From Streptomyces sp. A3M-1-3 (lineage in GTDB: Bacteria; Actinomycetota; Actinomycetes; Streptomycetales; Streptomycetaceae), in the NCBI RefSeq assembly GCF_024213665.1, contig NZ_JANAVP010000009.1, forward strand, positions 62,001-126,000: a stretch of DNA of 64,000 nt. Reading direction: 5' to 3'. The notes under the pieces were generated by a model. It ran no database searches, was not told the DNA's origin, and saw only the letters and a list, made by a program, of their open reading frames with translations. Shown one piece after another: positions 7,582 through 15,496 of the stretch. The position numbers and the translations under genes were made by a program. The stretch's first letter is position 1. Each line of letters opens with the position of its first letter.

Positions 7582-7833
7582 ATGAGACTGAGCCGCCCCC
7601 TCTCCTGGTTCCTGCTCGCGTTCGGGGTGTGGAGCTGGGTCATCTGGGTCACTTTCATCAAGAACCTGTGGGAGAACGCAAGTGGTCTGGCCTTCGACGA
7701 CGCGGGTGACCCGACTGCGTACTTCTGGGTGCATCTGCTGCTTGCCATCACGTCCCTGCTTCTGGGGACGGGCGTAGGAGCCATCGGGTTGCGCGGTCTG
7801 CGCGCACTCCGTCGTGAATCCGGCCGCGTCTGA
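7582..7833 (+). CDS. SCO4848-family small membrane protein
   Basis: An 83-residue protein with two strongly hydrophobic segments (about residues 8-26 and 48-72) separated by an acidic loop containing FDDAGDPTAYFWVH. Sequence and position between a D,D-carboxypeptidase and a metallophosphoesterase match, from memory, the SCO4848 family conserved in streptomycetes. Function is unknown. Its TGA shares its last base with the ATG of the next gene (TGATG), so the two are probably translationally coupled. Confidence 0.8.
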   Translation: MRLSRPLSWFLLAFGVWSWVIWVTFIKNLWENASGLAFDDAGDPTAYFWVHLLLAITSLLLGTGVGAIGLRGLRALRRESGRV

Positions 7834-9266
7834 TGGCCGTTGCGATGTTCGCGCTGGTCGCGGCCACCGTTCTGGCCCTGCTGGTGCTCGTCCACCGCTA
7901 CCTGTGGCGCCGGCTCGTCCGGGACACCACCGCGCGGGGCGGCGCGGCCCGCCGCGCCGGCACGGCCGCGGCGTTCGTCCTGCCGCTGCTGACCGTGGGC
8001 GCGCTGGTGAGCGCCCGCGCCGGAGTCCCCTTCTGGCTCCAGCAGGTACTGGCCTGGCCGGGCTACCTCTGGCTGGCCGTACTGCTGTACCTGACCCTGG
8101 CGGTACTGGCGGGCGAGGCGGTACGGCCGCTGCTGCGGCATCTGCTGGTGCGCCGGGCTGCCCGGAAGAAACGGCCGGCCGCCGAAGGCGCAACCGGGCC
8201 CCGGCCCGGGGCCGCCCGCGGGGCCGACGACGAGGCCGCCCGCGAGGCCGCCCGCGAGGCCGCCCCCGAGGGCGAGCCGGTGCCGGCCGGGCGCGGCGGC
8301 TCGGCGACCGCCACCGCGAGCGCCACTGCCACTGCTGCCCAGGCCACCCCCGCCGAGCGGGACCGTGCCGGGCGGCGGCAGCCGTCGGAGGCGCCGCCGG
8401 CCGGAGGTCCGGCCGGCCCGCGGCCCGTGCCCCCTTCCGACGTGAGCCGCCGCCTCTTCGTGGCGCGGACCGTCGCCGGGGCAGCGGCCGCCGTCGCGGT
8501 CGGCACCGTCGGGTACGGGACGTACGGGGTGCTGCGCGGGCCGCGCGTCAAGCGGGTCACCGTGCCGCTGGCCAAGCTCCCGCGCGCCGCGCACGGCTTC
8601 CGTATCGCCGTCGTCAGCGACGTCCACCTCGGGCCCACCCTCGGCCGGGCGCACACCCAGCGGATCGTCGACACGATCAACTCCACCCAGCCCGATCTGG
8701 TCGCCGTCGTCGGCGACCTCGTCGACGGCAGCGTCGCCGACCTGGGGTCCGCCGCCGAGCCGCTCGCCCGGCTCTGGGCGCGCCACGGGACGTACTTCGT
8801 CACCGGCAACCACGAATACTTCTCCGGCGCCCAGGCGTGGGTCGACCACGTGCGCGAGCTCGGCATGCGCCCGCTGGAGAACGCCCGTACCGAACTGCCC
8901 GGCTTCGACCTCGCGGGCGTCAACGACCTCGCGGGCGAGAGCGAGGGCGACGGCCCCGACTTCGTACGCGCCCTCGGCGACCGGGACCGCACCCGGGCGG
9001 CCGTACTCCTCGCGCACCAGCCGGTCGTCATCCACGACGCGGTGAAGTACGGGGTGGACCTGCAGCTTTCCGGGCACACCCACGGCGGCCAGATGTGGCC
9101 CGGCAACCTCATCGCGGACCAGGCCAATCCGACGCTGGCCGGCCTGGAGCGGTACGGCGACACACAGCTGTACGTCTCGCGGGGCGCGGGCGCGTGGGGG
9201 CCGCCGGTGCGGGTCGGAGCGCCGTCCGACATCACGGTCGTACAGCTCGCCTCACGGCAGGCCTGA
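7833..9266 (+). CDS. Membrane-anchored metallophosphoesterase
   Basis: A 477-residue protein with three or four N-terminal membrane helices (residues 1-110), a roughly 90-residue Ala/Glu/Gly-rich cytoplasmic or periplasmic linker, another hydrophobic stretch near 210-230, and a C-terminal calcineurin-like phosphoesterase domain. The metal-binding motifs are visible in order: SDVHLG, VGDLVDG, GNHEY, and SGHTHGGQMWP. This matches the YkuE/YaeI-like group, whose members cleave phosphoester or pyrophosphate bonds of lipids such as UDP-diacylglucosamine; the substrate here is not known. The start overlaps the upstream stop by one base. The linker is encoded by short GC-rich repeats (GCCCGCGAGGCC) near 8230-8265. 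Confidence 0.87.
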   Translation: MAVAMFALVAATVLALLVLVHRYLWRRLVRDTTARGGAARRAGTAAAFVLPLLTVGALVSARAGVPFWLQQVLAWPGYLWLAVLLYLTLAVLAGEAVRPLLRHLLVRRAARKKRPAAEGATGPRPGAARGADDEAAREAAREAAPEGEPVPAGRGGSATATASATATAAQATPAERDRAGRRQPSEAPPAGGPAGPRPVPPSDVSRRLFVARTVAGAAAAVAVGTVGYGTYGVLRGPRVKRVTVPLAKLPRAAHGFRIAVVSDVHLGPTLGRAHTQRIVDTINSTQPDLVAVVGDLVDGSVADLGSAAEPLARLWARHGTYFVTGNHEYFSGAQAWVDHVRELGMRPLENARTELPGFDLAGVNDLAGESEGDGPDFVRALGDRDRTRAAVLLAHQPVVIHDAVKYGVDLQLSGHTHGGQMWPGNLIADQANPTLAGLERYGDTQLYVSRGAGAWGPPVRVGAPSDITVVQLASRQA

Positions 9267-9441
9267 CACCGGGCCCGGTACCCCGAAGACACCGGGCCAG
9301 ATGCCCTGAAGGGGGTGTTCCGGCCCCACCCGAGAGGACCCTTCCGCGTGTGAAGATTCCGTGATTGAGTGCACGCCATTGGGGGTCGGCGGGGCTGAGG
9401 GGCGCGCGTCGGCAGGGGTAGGGCCATGAGGAGTGCTTGGC

Positions 9442-10998
9442 ATGCGGTCTGTCCAATTTCGCGTTTTCACAGCCGGGGTCGTGCTGGCCGCCGTCGGAAT
9501 CGGCGCCTGGCAACTGGTGCCGTCGGACGGGGTGAGGAACGACCCGATCACGGTGGGGACGACGGACACCGTCTCCTCGCTCGACCCGGCAGGCGCGTAC
9601 GACGCCGGTTCCTGGGCGCTCTACAGCAATGTCTTCCAGACGCTGATGACCATGAGGCCGGGTTCCGACACGCCGGTGCCCGATGCCGCCGACTCCTGCG
9701 GGTTCGTCGGCCAGAAGCTGACGACGTACGAGTGCGAGCTGCGCGAGGGGCTGACCTTCTCCAACGGCCGCGAGGTTACCGCCGCCGACGTCAAGCACTC
9801 CTTCGACCGGGTCCTGGAGATCGACTCCGAGCAGGGACCGAAGCCGCTGTTCGCCACCCTGAAGTCGGTCAGGACCCGCGGCAGCACGATCACCTTCAAC
9901 CTCTCCTCGCGCGACGCGACGTTCCCCTTCAAGGTCGCCACCGGGGCGGGATCGATCGTCGACCGCGAGAAGTACCCCGCGAAGGAGCTGCGCACCGGCG
10001 ACGGCGTCGACGGCTCCGGCCCGTACGTCCTGACGTCGTTCGACGCCGACAGCCGGGCCGAGCTGAAGCCGAACACCTCCTACGAGGGCCAGGCGTCGGC
10101 GGCCCACGTGCCGGTGACCATCCGTTACTTCCAGGAGTCCGAAGAGCTCGAGCGGGCCTGGAAGAGCCACGGGGTCGACGTCACCCACCGGGAGATGCCG
10201 CCGAAGGTGCTCGCCGGACTCACTCCGGGCCTGCCGGACATCCGGATCCAGGAGTCCGAGGGCGCCGAGATCCGCACGCTGATCTTCAACGTGCGCAAGG
10301 GCTCGCAGATGGCCCGCAAGGGCGTACGGAAGGCCGTCGCCGCCGTACTCGACCGGCCGCGGCTGGCCAACTCGGTCTACCACGGCACCGTCGACCCGCT
10401 GTACTCGCTGATCCCGCAGGGCATCGGCGGGCACAGCACGCCGTTCTTCGACGCGTATCCGGAGCCCAGCAGGGACCGCGCCCGCACGCTGCTGCGCGAG
10501 GCGGGGGTGCGTACTCCGGTGCGGTTCAGCCTGGCGTTCTCGGTGCGGGGCGCGACCAAGGCCGAGGCCGAGGAGATGCGCCGCCAGCTGGAGGACACCG
10601 GGCTGTTCGAGGTGAAGCTCATCGCCGTGCCCGAGTGGACTACGTTCCAGAAGGGGTACGCCGCCGGCAAGTACGACGCGTACACCATCGGCTGGATCGC
10701 GGACTTCCCCGACCCGGACAACTTCAGTCAGCCGCTCGTCGGCACGAACACCAGCATGAACAACGGCTTCTCGGACAAGGAGATCGACGAGCTGATCGTC
10801 AAGACCCAGTCGTACGGGGAGCGCGGCCGGGCGAGCAAGGACTTCAAGACCTTGCAGCGGCTCGTCGCGGACGAGGTGCCGATGGTCCCGCTCTGGCAGA
10901 AGAAGGACTACGTCCTCAGCCGGGAGGCGGTCACCGGAGCGCAGTACCTGTCGGACGGCACGGGCGTCTGGCGCCTGTGGGAACTCAACTGGCTCTGA
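9442..10998 (+). CDS. Peptide-type ABC transporter substrate-binding protein (SBP_bac_5)
   Basis: A 518-residue extracytoplasmic solute-binding protein of the oligopeptide/nickel family (SBP_bac_5). It starts with a hydrophobic segment (residues 6-28) but no lipobox Cys, so it is anchored by an uncleaved or type I signal rather than as a lipoprotein. Family hallmarks include SLDPAGAYD near the N-terminus, LREGLTFSNGREVTAADVKHSFDR, and a C-terminal YDAYTIGWIADFPDPDNF-type segment. ATG 9442 has GAGGAG eight bases upstream; an in-frame GTG at 9433 overlaps that site. No permease or ATPase genes adjoin it, so it is an orphan whose transporter must be encoded elsewhere, or it has a sensory role. 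Confidence 0.83.
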   Translation: MRSVQFRVFTAGVVLAAVGIGAWQLVPSDGVRNDPITVGTTDTVSSLDPAGAYDAGSWALYSNVFQTLMTMRPGSDTPVPDAADSCGFVGQKLTTYECELREGLTFSNGREVTAADVKHSFDRVLEIDSEQGPKPLFATLKSVRTRGSTITFNLSSRDATFPFKVATGAGSIVDREKYPAKELRTGDGVDGSGPYVLTSFDADSRAELKPNTSYEGQASAAHVPVTIRYFQESEELERAWKSHGVDVTHREMPPKVLAGLTPGLPDIRIQESEGAEIRTLIFNVRKGSQMARKGVRKAVAAVLDRPRLANSVYHGTVDPLYSLIPQGIGGHSTPFFDAYPEPSRDRARTLLREAGVRTPVRFSLAFSVRGATKAEAEEMRRQLEDTGLFEVKLIAVPEWTTFQKGYAAGKYDAYTIGWIADFPDPDNFSQPLVGTNTSMNNGFSDKEIDELIVKTQSYGERGRASKDFKTLQRLVADEVPMVPLWQKKDYVLSREAVTGAQYLSDGTGVWRLWELNWL

Positions 10999-11016
10999 CC
11001 CGGCCGGTCAGCCGGG
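10999..11016. terminator. Compact GC hairpin between convergent genes
   Basis: CCCGGC and GCCGGG flank a six-base loop in the 21-base gap between the stop codons of the solute-binding protein and TetR genes. No T-run follows on either side, so termination is inferred from position. Confidence 0.4.
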
Positions 11017-11019
11017 GCC

Positions 11020-11724
11020 TCAGGACTTCTTCCGGCCGGCGACAGTCTCCGCCATCCCCGGCAGGAAGTCCGTGAACAGCTCGTGCACGTCGCGTACGAG
11101 CGGCCGCAGCACCCGGAAGCGGGCGAGCGCCACGCCGCGGGTGGTGAGGCGGGCGCCGCGCTCTGCGAGGCGGCGGCTGCGCTCGCGGCCCTCCGAGCGG
11201 TCGAAGACCCAGTACAGGACAAGTCCCATCTGGGAGAGCCACATCAACTCGGGGAGGGTGTCGCGGAGTTCCTCCGCCACCTTGGCCTTGGAGCCGGCCA
11301 GCACCTCCCGGTGGATCGCGATGGCCGCCTCGCGGGCGTGTTCCGACTCGGGGGAGAACGGGCTGAGCGGGCTCTCCGGATCGGCCGCGTTCTTGAAGAA
11401 CTGGGCCGCGAACTCGTGGTACGGCGCCGCGATGTCCAGCCACGCCTTCAGCACTCCCGCGAGCCGGGTCTCCAGGTCCGTCTCCTGGCTGAGCACGGGC
11501 CGGACCGCCGCCTGGTGCTCGGCGGAGATCCGGTCGTAGAAGCCCTGGACGAGGTGTTCCTTGGAGCCGAAGTAGTAGTAGGCGTTCCCTACCGAGACCC
11601 CGGCCTCCTTGGCGATGGCCCGCATCGTCGTCTTGTCGTAACCGCGCTCCTGGAACAGCCGGAGCGCGGTTTCGAGGATGAGCGTCCGGGTCTGCTCGCT
11701 CTTGGGGGCCTTCGCTTCGTTCAC
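11020..11724 (-). CDS. TetR-family transcriptional regulator
   Basis: A 234-residue TetR/AcrR regulator. The N-terminal helix-turn-helix is clear (ALRLFQERGYDKTTMRAIAKEAGVSVGNAYYYFGSKEHLV region at about residues 20-58), followed by a helical ligand-binding domain that includes a TetR_C-type tail. It is the last of three co-oriented genes (membrane protein 12149-12592, DCC protein 11736-12143, then this gene, 11 bases on). The GTG start at 11724 is set by the HTH position; the Shine-Dalgarno is weak. Twin TTGAAC-GTTCAA palindromes around the promoter of the first gene are likely its own operators, giving autoregulation; this is inference from position. Confidence 0.87.
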   Translation of the reverse strand: MNEAKAPKSEQTRTLILETALRLFQERGYDKTTMRAIAKEAGVSVGNAYYYFGSKEHLVQGFYDRISAEHQAAVRPVLSQETDLETRLAGVLKAWLDIAAPYHEFAAQFFKNAADPESPLSPFSPESEHAREAAIAIHREVLAGSKAKVAEELRDTLPELMWLSQMGLVLYWVFDRSEGRERSRRLAERGARLTTRGVALARFRVLRPLVRDVHELFTDFLPGMAETVAGRKKS

Positions 11725-11735
11725 GGTGCACGAGC

Positions 11736-12143
11736 CTAACGGGGTACGGCGCACTGGTCGTCGCAGGGCGGCCCGGTCGCAGTCCCGGACGCCATCGCCT
11801 CGCGGTACTTCGCCGCCGCGAGCATCGTGCCGCGTACGAAGGGCAGTCCGGTCGGGGTGGCGAGCCAGTGGGACTTCGGCCGGTGCTCGGCCAGCGCCCA
11901 GAGGCAGACGATCCAGGCCGCCGGCCCCGCGTAGATCTGGCCGCGGTCGCCGATGACGGTGATCTCCCGCAGGGTGCGGGCGTGGTTGAGGCGCGGATAC
12001 CTGCGCCGCGCCTCGTCGGACCCGGCGGGCACCATGTCCAGCGGTACGAGCTGCCGCTGCCGCAGCAGCCAGTTCCGCAGATGGACGCAGAGGGAGCACT
12101 GCGCGTCGTACAGGACGGTGAGTGTCCGGACCGGGGTGCCCAT
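11736..12143 (-). CDS. DCC-family (DUF393) thiol-disulfide oxidoreductase-like protein
   Basis: A 135-residue protein of the DCC/DUF393 family, recognised by the YDAQCSLC segment (residues 12-19), the variant of the D-x-x-C-x-x-C motif that gives the family its name, and by the later GPAAWIVCLW stretch. Family members are predicted to have a thioredoxin-like fold, but no activity is established. ATG 12143 has GGAG about ten bases upstream; an in-frame GTG at 12152 would overlap the previous stop by four bases (GTGA). It sits between a membrane protein and the TetR regulator in an apparent three-gene operon. Confidence 0.78.
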   Translation of the reverse strand: MGTPVRTLTVLYDAQCSLCVHLRNWLLRQRQLVPLDMVPAGSDEARRRYPRLNHARTLREITVIGDRGQIYAGPAAWIVCLWALAEHRPKSHWLATPTGLPFVRGTMLAAAKYREAMASGTATGPPCDDQCAVPR

Positions 12144-12148
12144 CGCGC

Positions 12149-12592
12149 TCACGCTCCGGCGGGACCGGAGGCGGGAGCGGTCCACGGGCCGGGGCCGGCC
12201 TGGTTCGTCCAGCCCTGCGGGCCGACCGGCGGGACCTGCTCGCGGTCCATCACACCGCGTCGGCGGATCTTGTTGAGGACCCAGACGTTGCCGAGGTGCA
12301 TGACGCCGAGGACGAGCAGGACTACACCGATCTTCACCGAGAGTGCCTCGAAGAGCCCGCGGGCGTTCTCCACCGCTTCGGCCGCCTTCAGGTACAGCGC
12401 GACGAAGCCGAGGTTGACCAGGTAGAAGCCGACCACCAGAAGGTGGTTGACGGCGTCGGCGAGCTTCTCGTCCCCGTGCAGCACATCGGCGATGAAGATG
12501 CGCCCGTTGCGGCTTAGCGTGCGCGCCACCCAGACGGTGAGCCCGACGCTGATCAGCAGGTAGACGGCGTACGCGACAACAGTGAGGTCCAT
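12149..12592 (-). CDS. Small integral membrane protein, first gene of a TetR-controlled operon
   Basis: A 147-residue protein with three hydrophobic helices (about residues 4-24, 50-72 and 84-106) and a Pro/Gly-rich tail. I do not recognise the family beyond conserved actinobacterial membrane proteins of unknown function. The ATG at 12592 has a strong AAGGAGG nine bases upstream, and that site touches one of two perfect palindromes in the leader. Its position at the head of the DCC/TetR operon suggests it is the operon's main regulated product, possibly in envelope or redox stress; that is inference. Confidence 0.75.
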   Translation of the reverse strand: MDLTVVAYAVYLLISVGLTVWVARTLSRNGRIFIADVLHGDEKLADAVNHLLVVGFYLVNLGFVALYLKAAEAVENARGLFEALSVKIGVVLLVLGVMHLGNVWVLNKIRRRGVMDREQVPPVGPQGWTNQAGPGPWTAPASGPAGA

Positions 12593-12605
12593 GCCCCACC
12601 CCTCC

Positions 12606-12619
12606 TTGAACGTGTTCAA
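12606..12619. promoter_or_regulatory. Palindromic operator TTGAACGTGTTCAA in the operon leader
   Basis: A 14-base palindrome (one central mismatch) lying between the deduced transcription start (near 12629) and overlapping the AAGGAGG ribosome-binding site (complement 12601-12607) of the downstream minus-strand operon. Its twin occurs 45 bases upstream. It is a likely TetR-type operator. Confidence 0.65.
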
Positions 12620-12635
12620 AAGGCTGGCAGGGATG

Positions 12636-12664
12636 AATCTAGACCTGTTTTTGAACATGTTCAA
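12636..12664 (-). promoter_or_regulatory. Promoter (-35 TTGAAC, 17-base spacer, -10 TAGATT) overlapping a second operator
   Basis: On the minus strand TTGAAC (12664-12659), a 17-base spacer and TAGATT (12641-12636) form a good housekeeping promoter. The -35 is the first half of the perfect palindrome TTGAACATGTTCAA (12651-12664), and the -10 contains the TAG stop codon of the upstream MFS gene. A repressor bound here would cover the -35 directly. Confidence 0.6.
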
Positions 12665-13877
12665 GCGAATGGGCGGAGGGCGTCGGCGCCGGACGTGTGA
12701 ACTGGCGCACTCCGCGCACCGCGACCGTCCCGGCACAGGCCCCGCCGACCACCACCGCGGCGACGGCGAGCGGCACTTCGGGCCCCCACGCGGCGGCGGC
12801 GAGCGGAGCGAGCGTGTAGCCGAGCGGCATCGCGGCGAGCGAGAGGAGCCAGTCGTACGACGTGACGCGGGCCAGCGCGTGGGACGGGATCGCGGACTGG
12901 ACGGAGGTCTCCCAGACCGGGCTCAGGAAGCCGAGACCCGCCTGCGCGATCCCGTACGCGGCGATCGTCAGCGGGGCCGGCGCGGCGACGGCCAGCATGG
13001 CGAGCGGCAGTGCGTAACTCGCCAGCCCGAGATTCGCGACCAGGACCGGCCGCCGCGGCCGGGCCCGGCCGGCCAGCAGCGAGCCCAGCAGCAGCCCGAC
13101 CGCTCCGGTCTGCATCATCACCGCCCACGCGGCCTGGCCGCCCATGTCGTGCAGCGCGATGGCCGGCCCGAGGGTCATCAGGACGGCGGCCGCGCCGTTC
13201 CACGCGGAGTGGGCGATCAGGCTGGTCCAGTACCAGTCGCGGCTGCGCACTTCGCCCCAGCCCTCCCTGAGGTCGGCGAGCATCGAGCGCCGGGGGATGG
13301 GCGCATGTGCGACGCGGACCCCGACGAGCAGCGCCGCGCTCACGGCGAAGCTCAGCCCGTCGAGTACGAAAGCCCAGCCGGCTCCGGCGGTGAGCACGAG
13401 GGTCCCGCCGAGCGCGGGCCCGCCGAGCCGGGTGGCGCTGCGCACGACGCCCATCAGGGCGTTGGCCCGGTGCAGTTCGCCCGGCCGCACCGTCCCGGTG
13501 ATCAGCGGCGAGACCGTCGGCATGGCGAACGCCCCGGCCGCCCCGCCGATCACTTCGGCAACGGCGATCTGCCACAGGAGGGGCTCTCCGCCGAGGAGTT
13601 CCATGCCGACGAAGAGCTGGCTCGCGGCCCGTACGAGATCGGTGGCCAGCGCGACCGTACGGGCGTTGAAGCGGTCGCCGACGACTCCGCCGACGGGAAG
13701 GAGCAGCAGCCTGGGCACCATCGCGCAGGCGAGGACGACGGCGAGTGCGGATGTCGAGCCGGTGGCGTCGAGTACGGCGAGGGTGAGGGCGACGGGGATG
13801 ACGGCGTCGCCGAGCAGGGACAGGGTGCGGCCGGCGAAGAGCAGCCGGAAGGAGCGCGTACGCAGGGGATGCGGCAT
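12639..13877 (-). CDS. MFS transporter
   Basis: A 412-residue major facilitator superfamily permease with about twelve hydrophobic segments, a loop between helices 2 and 3 containing GGVVGDRFNARTV, and an N-terminal RSFRLLFAGRTLSLLGD start typical of the MFS_3/enterobactin-exporter-like group. The substrate is unknown; drug export is common in relatives. Start ATG 13877 follows CGGAGCC. The gene diverges from a MarR regulator across an 88-base AT-rich spacer with inverted repeats, so MarR control is likely. Its stop codon lies inside the promoter of the next operon. Confidence 0.85.
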   Translation of the reverse strand: MPHPLRTRSFRLLFAGRTLSLLGDAVIPVALTLAVLDATGSTSALAVVLACAMVPRLLLLPVGGVVGDRFNARTVALATDLVRAASQLFVGMELLGGEPLLWQIAVAEVIGGAAGAFAMPTVSPLITGTVRPGELHRANALMGVVRSATRLGGPALGGTLVLTAGAGWAFVLDGLSFAVSAALLVGVRVAHAPIPRRSMLADLREGWGEVRSRDWYWTSLIAHSAWNGAAAVLMTLGPAIALHDMGGQAAWAVMMQTGAVGLLLGSLLAGRARPRRPVLVANLGLASYALPLAMLAVAAPAPLTIAAYGIAQAGLGFLSPVWETSVQSAIPSHALARVTSYDWLLSLAAMPLGYTLAPLAAAAWGPEVPLAVAAVVVGGACAGTVAVRGVRQFTRPAPTPSAHSLEHVQKQV

Positions 13878-13891
13878 GGCTCCGAAATTAT

Positions 13892-13933
13892 TTCGATGCC
13901 GAACTATTCGTCAAGGAAATATCTGACATCGAA
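13892..13933. promoter_or_regulatory. Inverted repeat in the MFS/MarR divergent promoter
   Basis: TTCGATG (13892-13898) and CATCGAA (13927-13933) form an inverted repeat in an unusually AT-rich spacer between divergent MFS and MarR genes. The left arm also forms part of an imperfect palindrome TTCGATGCCGAA. This is a typical place for MarR self-binding. Confidence 0.45.
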
Positions 13934-13965
13934 CCATTGTGACGGGTCCGCGTACCATCGCAGTC

Positions 13966-14472
13966 ATGGAGCCCCGCGACTGGACCGACGGGCACGTGGC
14001 GCAGTGGAAGCCCGTGCTGCCCGACCTCGACCCCGAGGTCGAGGGCGCGGTCACCCGGATGAAGAAGCTCTCCACCCATCTGCGCCGGGTGCGGGAACAG
14101 TCCCTGGTCGACTTCGACCTGGAGCGCCACGAGTTCGACACCCTGCACAAGCTCGCCGGCCGCGGCGGCAAGGCCGCCCCCTCCGAACTCGCCGCCGACC
14201 TCGACCTGGCCCCCGCCTCGGTCACCGGCCGGCTGGACGCGCTGGAGAAGCGCGGGCTGGTGCGTCGTATGCCGTCGAAGACCGACCGGCGCCGGGTGGA
14301 CGTGGAGCTGACCAAGTCCGGCCGGGCGACCTGGCTGGGCGCGATGGATGTGCTCGGCGACGAGGAGTACCGGTTGCTCGGCGTCCTCTCGAAGGACGAG
14401 CGGAAGCAGTTCAACGACATGCTGCGGCGCATCATGCTGGTCGCGGAGGCGGGATCGGACCAGCACGGGTAG
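13966..14472 (+). CDS. MarR-family transcriptional regulator
   Basis: A 168-residue winged-helix regulator. The MarR core is visible: LERHEFDTLHKLA, the recognition region APSELAADLDLAPASVTGRLDALEKRGLV and the wing RMPSKTDRRRVDVELTKSG (residues about 60-110). It is divergent from the MFS gene, which it probably represses. ATG 13966 has no Shine-Dalgarno, but TACCAT (13953-13958) ends exactly seven bases before it, suggesting a leaderless message. An in-frame GTG at 13939 would put the -10 inside the coding region and is less likely. Confidence 0.87.
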   Translation: MEPRDWTDGHVAQWKPVLPDLDPEVEGAVTRMKKLSTHLRRVREQSLVDFDLERHEFDTLHKLAGRGGKAAPSELAADLDLAPASVTGRLDALEKRGLVRRMPSKTDRRRVDVELTKSGRATWLGAMDVLGDEEYRLLGVLSKDERKQFNDMLRRIMLVAEAGSDQHG

Positions 14473-14498
14473 CCGCCGGCACTGGTAGCTGCCCGGAA

Positions 14499-15431
14499 TC
14501 ACCCGGCGCGGCGGATCCGTGGCGCCCCCGTCACCGACATCACCAGCGAATACAGCGTCGTCGTCGCCGTGAGGAACATGCGGTTGTTCTTCGGGCCACC
14601 GAACGCGATGTTCGAGACCGCCTCCGGCACCCGCAGCCGGCCGATCAGCGTGCCGTCCGGGTCGTAGCAGTGCACACCGCCGAACATGGCGGCCGCCCAC
14701 AGCCGGCCCTCGTCGTCGAAGCGGATGTTGTCGAAGCGGCTCTCCTCGTCGGGTGCTTCGGCGAAGACCTTGCCGTCCGAGAGCGTGCCGTCCTCGCGCA
14801 CGTCGAAGACGCGGATATGCCCGGCGCGGGTGTCGGACACGTACAACTGCCGCTCGTCGAGGGAGAAGACGAGGCCGTTCGGCCCGCCGAAGCCGTCCGC
14901 CACCAGGGTGACCGCACCCGTCGACGGGTCGATCCGGTAGACGTTGCGGGCGCCGATCTCGCTCTCCGCGCGGTACCCCTCGTAGTCGCTGGTGATGCCG
15001 AAGTCCGGGTCGGAGAACCAGATCGACCCGTCCGACTTCACCGCCGCGTCGTTCGGGCTGTTGAGCCGCTTGCCCGCGAACCGGTCGGCGAGCACGGTGA
15101 GGGAGCCGTCGTGTTCGGTACGGGTGACCCGGCGGTTGCCCTGCTCGCAGCTGATCAGCCGGCCTTCGAGGTCGAGGGTGTTGCCGTTGCTGTGGCCGGC
15201 GGGGGAGCGGAAGACGCCGACGGTTCCGGTCGGCTCGTCCCAGCGCAGCATGCGGTCGTTGGGGATGTCGCTCCAGATCAGCTGACGCCAGGCGGGCAGA
15301 TAGACGGGCCCCTCGGCCCAGCGGCAGTCCTCGTAGAGCCGTTCCAGCCGCTCGTCGCCGTTGGTGCACCGTCCGGTGCGGAAGCGCTCGTCCAGGATCT
15401 CGTAGATCGAAGTACGGCTGTCAGAAGACAT
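14499..15431 (-). CDS. SMP-30/gluconolactonase/LRE family protein
   Basis: A 310-residue six-bladed beta-propeller hydrolase of the SMP-30/gluconolactonase/LRE-like group. Supporting features are RWAEGPVYLPAWRQLIWSDIPN near the N-terminus (metal-binding Glu in AEGP), NSPNDAAVKSDGSIWFSDPDFG, and FGGPNGLVFSLDERQLYVSDT containing the conserved Asn and Asp ligands. The family hydrolyses sugar lactones with a divalent cation; the substrate is unspecified. It diverges from an Lrp/AsnC regulator whose half-site-like repeats lie in the 65-base gap, so co-regulation is plausible. GAGGTTGCCCTC lies upstream of ATG 15431. Confidence 0.85.
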   Translation of the reverse strand: MSSDSRTSIYEILDERFRTGRCTNGDERLERLYEDCRWAEGPVYLPAWRQLIWSDIPNDRMLRWDEPTGTVGVFRSPAGHSNGNTLDLEGRLISCEQGNRRVTRTEHDGSLTVLADRFAGKRLNSPNDAAVKSDGSIWFSDPDFGITSDYEGYRAESEIGARNVYRIDPSTGAVTLVADGFGGPNGLVFSLDERQLYVSDTRAGHIRVFDVREDGTLSDGKVFAEAPDEESRFDNIRFDDEGRLWAAAMFGGVHCYDPDGTLIGRLRVPEAVSNIAFGGPKNNRMFLTATTTLYSLVMSVTGAPRIRRAG

Positions 15432-15456
15432 GAGGGCAACCTCCGGGTCGATGACC

Positions 15457-15475
15457 GAACTTGGTTCAGCAGAAC
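15457..15475. promoter_or_regulatory. GAAC/GTTC half-site array between divergent lactonase and Lrp genes
   Basis: GAAC-TTG-GTTC (15457-15467) shares its right arm with GTTC-AGCA-GAAC (15464-15475), producing three alternating half-sites in the divergent spacer. This would suit a dimeric or multimeric Lrp/AsnC regulator. Confidence 0.4.
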
Positions 15476-15496
15476 ATGACTATCGTAAGACCCTGT

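Noticed and set aside
8221..8270. Repeated GCCCGCGAGGCC units, first suspected to be a regulatory repeat
   Set aside because: They lie inside the metallophosphoesterase coding frame and simply encode an Ala/Arg/Glu linker.
12582..15479. A 965-codon plus-strand open frame covering several genes
   Set aside because: It runs antisense to the MFS gene and through MarR and lactonase genes in another frame; the product is Arg/Gly/Pro-rich without domains. High GC keeps such frames open.
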